From: Anaerolineae bacterium
GTDB lineage: Bacteria > Chloroflexota > Anaerolineae > Promineifilales > Promineifilaceae
DNA: 24,776 bases
Assembly: GCA_028277515.1 (NCBI GenBank)
Contig: JANQGC010000039.1
Span: 1-24,776 of the forward strand
Direction of reading: 5' to 3'
The notes beneath the pieces were generated by a model that searched no databases, had not been told where the DNA came from, and saw nothing but the letters and a program-made list of their open reading frames with translations. Each line of letters starts with the position of its first letter. Position 1 is the stretch's first letter. Positions 21,819 to 24,776 of this stretch are shown piece after piece. Both the position numbers and the translations under genes were made by a program.

Positions 21819-23738
21819 TTACTGGACCAGTACATTATAGTTGCCCGTCTTCTCCCCGGTGTGATCGCTTACTAAAATATTGTGAGTACCATTGCTATCA
21901 ATCGTGCATTGTCTTTCTGCCAATACATTAAAACTATATGCGCTGCAAAGTTCGGTTCCGTTAGGGCGGTAGACGCGGAATAAGGGCTCCAGTTCCCCTG
22001 ACGTGCTTTGCATTCTTACTGTCACTTTCTGACCTGCATTGGCTGTGAATGAATAGGCGTCAATATCTACAGAAGGATTTATGGTATCTGATTTTACTTC
22101 ATTGAAGAGGAGCGCTTGAGTATTGGCGGGATCATTTGCCCGTTGTACATAGACATTATAATCTCCAACGTTGTTTGAAGTTCTATCCCCTAACAGTATT
22201 GTATGTTCGCCATTTGTGTCTATGGCGCATAACACTTCAGCTAGAACATCAAATGTATAGGTAGCGCATACCTGGGTTCCACTGGGACGATAAATAAAAA
22301 AGCGCGGTTCCAACTGTCCGGAAGTTGTAAGGGTGCGAATCAGTATTCTATCCCCTGCATTGGCATTAAATTTATAGCTATCAAGATCAATGGCTGGTTC
22401 TATCTTTCCCAAGACAATATCATCGAAAGAAATAGGGGAGATGTTAGTCGGGTTATTGGTTTGTTGGATAGTCACGTCGAAGGTGCCGCCAAATACACCT
22501 GTTCGGTCTCCAACAAGAATTGTGTGTGTACCATTGCTATCAATGGGACACAACTCTTCGGCTATTTTGTCAAAGGTATAGGTGTTGCAAACCTCAGTTC
22601 CGCTCGGACGATAAACGCGGAATAAGGGCTGGAATTCGCCAGAGGTATTAAGTACCTTAATCATATACCTATCCCCTGCTGTAGCGTTAAAACTAAATGC
22701 GTCCAGATCAACGGGTGGATCGATCACATCATTTTTTAATTCATCGGAAAGTATAGTCACAGAATTAGATGGGTTGTTTGTTCCTTGAATGTAAAGATTA
22801 AAGGCTCCAATATTTTCCGTGGATCGATCACCGACCAAAACCTTATGGGTACCATTGGTATCAATCGTGCATACTGTTTCGGCTAATACATCAAAAGTAT
22901 ACGCAGAACAAAAATCTTCCCCATTGGGACGACGCACGATAAATAGGGGTTCAAGCTCACCACTTGTGCTTAAGACCCGCACGTAAACTTTATCTCCAGC
23001 AGTAGCCTGGAAGCTAAACTCTTTACGCTCAAGACCATTGGTTATGCTGCTGGAAATAACATCATCAAAACCAATTGTCCCCTCTGCTCTAGTCGCGGTT
23101 GGTGTTGGGGATGCCACTAGAGTACCGGTTGGGGTAGAGGTGGCCCCAGGAAAATTTGTGGCCGTCACTGTAGGCGTTGTCCCAGGTGCCAATGTTGCTG
23201 TTGGTGTATTGCCCGGTATTGGTGTTGTCGTTGGGGTGATTCCGGAAGGAAAATTTATTTTAATCGTATAAGCGGAAGAAGAGCGATGCCCCTTTGAGGT
23301 ATCCACAAACACAAAGAGATAATATTTACCCGGCTCGGCGTTAGGAATCTCTATGTGATAGTCAGGTGGCACAAATGATAAACCACCGACAGGCACAGGC
23401 TTGCCATTAACGACATGATAAAGACGAGCCTGCCCACCGTCCACGTCATGGTTCTTGATGTCAACGGTTATCTTGCCAGTTTTAGGCACTAAGAAACTAA
23501 AAAGATCGTTGGCATCATTGGGATATGCGATGTAGTTTATATCAGGTCGTAAGGGACCGTTTGCCTGTCCAAAAGTGTTGTTAGGTTCCGCTTCTTCCGG
23601 TCCTTCAAAAAATCCGGTGGGTTTGTTAATGATTGGCAAAAATGTTTGGTTTTCTTCGGCGGCATACAAAAAACTGACAATGAAAAAGGTTGCCAGAACC
23701 AATAAAAATGCAGTTGCCTGTACAGTTCCAGATCTCAT
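21819..23738 (-). CDS. Membrane-anchored PPC-type protein with four 107-residue repeats
   Basis: The 639-residue product has an N-terminal hydrophobic segment (about 8-26), a PPC-like domain (50-163; EPNNTFGQANGPL, DLFSFLVPKTGKITVDI, GKYYLFVFVDT), a Thr/Pro stalk (165-216) and four tandem beta-sandwich repeats (about 219-639). Each repeat carries a Cys pair 13 residues apart (277/290, 384/397, 491/504, 598/611) spaced exactly 107 residues, plus YRPxGT and IDxNGTHxxLVGDRT. It is probably a surface adhesive or binding protein stabilised by disulfides; no catalytic site is seen. Start: the ATG at 23738 has GAGGG about 10 nt upstream. An ATG at 23801 would fall inside a palindrome, lack a ribosome site and bury the signal sequence. 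It is convergent with the kinase gene. Confidence 0.8.
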   Translation of the reverse strand: MRSGTVQATAFLLVLATFFIVSFLYAAEENQTFLPIINKPTGFFEGPEEAEPNNTFGQANGPLRPDINYIAYPNDANDLFSFLVPKTGKITVDIKNHDVDGGQARLYHVVNGKPVPVGGLSFVPPDYHIEIPNAEPGKYYLFVFVDTSKGHRSSSAYTIKINFPSGITPTTTPIPGNTPTATLAPGTTPTVTATNFPGATSTPTGTLVASPTPTATRAEGTIGFDDVISSSITNGLERKEFSFQATAGDKVYVRVLSTSGELEPLFIVRRPNGEDFCSAYTFDVLAETVCTIDTNGTHKVLVGDRSTENIGAFNLYIQGTNNPSNSVTILSDELKNDVIDPPVDLDAFSFNATAGDRYMIKVLNTSGEFQPLFRVYRPSGTEVCNTYTFDKIAEELCPIDSNGTHTILVGDRTGVFGGTFDVTIQQTNNPTNISPISFDDIVLGKIEPAIDLDSYKFNANAGDRILIRTLTTSGQLEPRFFIYRPSGTQVCATYTFDVLAEVLCAIDTNGEHTILLGDRTSNNVGDYNVYVQRANDPANTQALLFNEVKSDTINPSVDIDAYSFTANAGQKVTVRMQSTSGELEPLFRVYRPNGTELCSAYSFNVLAERQCTIDSNGTHNILVSDHTGEKTGNYNVLVQ

Positions 23739-23774
23739 TTTCAATAATTCCCTCAATTCCCACTCTTTCTTTGC

Positions 23775-23836
23775 TCCATACAGGCAACGATCATGATCCA
23801 TACAGAGTTAAACGCATTAATTCTGTATGGATTATA
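23775..23836 (-). promoter_or_regulatory. Operator-like palindrome and -10 element upstream of the repeat protein gene
   Basis: The word TCCATACAG occurs at 23775-23783 and 23797-23805 and, inverted, at 23823-23831. The last two sit in an 11-bp perfect inverted repeat (23796-23806 with 23822-23832, 15-bp spacer). On the minus strand a perfect TATAAT (23836-23831) overlaps the distal arm, so a protein bound here would cover the start of transcription. It could also fold as a 5' hairpin in the RNA. Confidence 0.55.
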
Positions 23837-24000
23837 CAAAGAAAGGGAGAATATATAAAAAAAGGAATTGGGCAATAAACTGCTATTGCTTGTCAATCAA
23901 ATTGGGCATGTTAGAGATGGGGAAAGCTCAGGATGATTGGAGAATCCAGCCTGAAAATCGTTGCCGGTGAGCTATCTTGATCGGCCATTGAGTAAATGGT

Positions 24001-24776
24001 TCAAACCCGCTCAACGAGGTCAACTTCCCCCAACCAATCGACCAGCGGTTGGCCACGATGATCCAGGTGCTTGTCGGCCGCTTCTCGATAAGCGCATAAA
24101 TATGGATTCATCGCTTCCAGGGGCATCCGGTAATGAAAATTGGCCAATAATCCATGGACCCATTGCACATTGGCCGCCAGGAAATGCATATCCCCCAATT
24201 TTAAAGCGGCCTGGATATTGTCGCCGAAGTTTTGATTGGCGTTCTTCAAATAGCCAATTGAGATGTCGTGGCCGGCCATGCGCCGCAGTACATCCGCTTC
24301 AATCGCTGACCGTTGTCTAATGAATTGGTCAAGCGCCCCCTCATATTCATTGCTGGCTTCTTTAACCTCTCCAATTCCCGGTTGATCAATAATCAGATGT
24401 TCAACTTGCTGTGGGGCTGCTTGTAAATCTGAGCCGAGATAATGGCCGGGAATCCGAGGTACGAGTCCTTCGATAACTGTAAAAACTGCGCCGCCAAAAG
24501 AAAATAAAGTGCCATTCTTTTCAGCCAGCAGCGCCATATCGAGCAGGGTACCGGCGGTGACCAGCGTTTGGGCGGTGATGATCAATAAATCCGGCCGTAT
24601 CTCCTCCAACGTTGTCTCCAACTGGACAGGCGGCACATCAGCGCCCAGGTAAATCACATGCCAGCCGCGTTGGCGCAGCAACAAGGCCAGCAGCAGCGCG
24701 CTGAACACATGTTGTTCGTGCGGCGCGCAGGCGATCACAATTGATTCAGAGCGGTGAGGCGGGGGCGCGGCATTAT
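24001..24776 (-). CDS. Cobalamin-binding-domain protein, N-terminus outside the window (partial)
   Basis: The frame is open to the window edge, giving 257 residues. A GTG at 24738 is not the start because the first strand (ESIVIACAPHEQH) continues upstream. Residues about 8-115 resemble a B12-binding Rossmann domain: APHEQHVFSALLLALLLRQRGWHVIYLGADVPP, then LLIITAQTLVTAGT and a FSFGGAVF segment. This is the style of the C-terminal part of MerR/LitR/CarH-type light- or B12-sensing repressors, which would imply a DNA-binding domain upstream. A further helical segment (about 130-257; LKNANQNFGDNIQAALKLGD, VQWVHGLLANFHY, EAMNPYL) follows the domain, which is not the usual CarH order. The function cannot be settled without the missing part. 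Confidence 0.75.
   Translation of the reverse strand, partial: NAAPPPHRSESIVIACAPHEQHVFSALLLALLLRQRGWHVIYLGADVPPVQLETTLEEIRPDLLIITAQTLVTAGTLLDMALLAEKNGTLFSFGGAVFTVIEGLVPRIPGHYLGSDLQAAPQQVEHLIIDQPGIGEVKEASNEYEGALDQFIRQRSAIEADVLRRMAGHDISIGYLKNANQNFGDNIQAALKLGDMHFLAANVQWVHGLLANFHYRMPLEAMNPYLCAYREAADKHLDHRGQPLVDWLGEVDLVERV

Noticed and set aside
23739..23801. Longer start for the repeat protein at 23801
   Set aside because: There is no ribosome site, the codon lies inside an operator-like palindrome, and the signal segment would be displaced by 21 charged residues.

Overview
The window looks like a piece of a free-living bacterium of the Chloroflexota, most likely Anaerolineae-like. This is inferred from style, not from a marker gene: about 50% GC, many lipoproteins and membrane proteins with Thr/Pro-rich stalks, a Ser/Thr kinase with an extracytoplasmic SH3 domain, PPC-type repeat proteins, and a very frequent CGGCCG hexamer. 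There is no rRNA, tRNA or CRISPR array.

Left part (1-3.6 kb): the end of an unidentified gene, a 153-bp dispersed repeat, a vapBC toxin-antitoxin pair whose leader touches the repeat, and a large secreted TolB/WD40-like beta-propeller lipoprotein on the minus strand.

Second part (3.9-12.4 kb, all minus strand): a nutrient-use cluster. In order of transcription it holds an XRE-cupin regulator, two peptide-type ABC permeases (DppB/DppC-like), an acidic-linker substrate-binding lipoprotein, a D-2-hydroxyacid dehydrogenase, an M19 dipeptidase-like protein whose first metal-site motif looks altered, and a GlcD/D-lactate dehydrogenase-type flavoprotein. No ABC ATPase genes are present. The set suggests uptake and oxidation of peptide-like or D-hydroxyacid compounds. 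Gaps of 140-300 bp, repeats and a hairpin break it into several transcription units.

Middle (12.4-16.3 kb): a roughly 650-bp intergenic stretch with two large hairpins, then the most notable gene of the window. It is a B12-binding-type radical SAM protein that appears to end at a TGA, but that TGA is very probably a selenocysteine codon. Reading through gives the tail C-U-A-E-P-T and seven more residues, and a bacterial SECIS-like hairpin follows at the right distance. A Rieske [2Fe-2S] protein with a large unidentified helical domain faces it from the other strand.

Right part (16.4-24.8 kb): a cell-envelope signalling region. Three secreted lipoproteins (Thr/Pro-stalked, SH3, and parallel beta-helix) lie downstream of an FHA plus winged-helix regulator. 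That regulator is transcribed divergently from a membrane Ser/Thr kinase, an arrangement like EmbR/PknH. A shared 14-bp motif lies in front of both the lipoprotein genes and the kinase/regulator divergent promoter region. A membrane-anchored protein with four 107-residue repeats, preceded by a conspicuous operator-like palindrome, converges on the kinase gene. The window ends inside a gene for a cobalamin-binding-domain protein.
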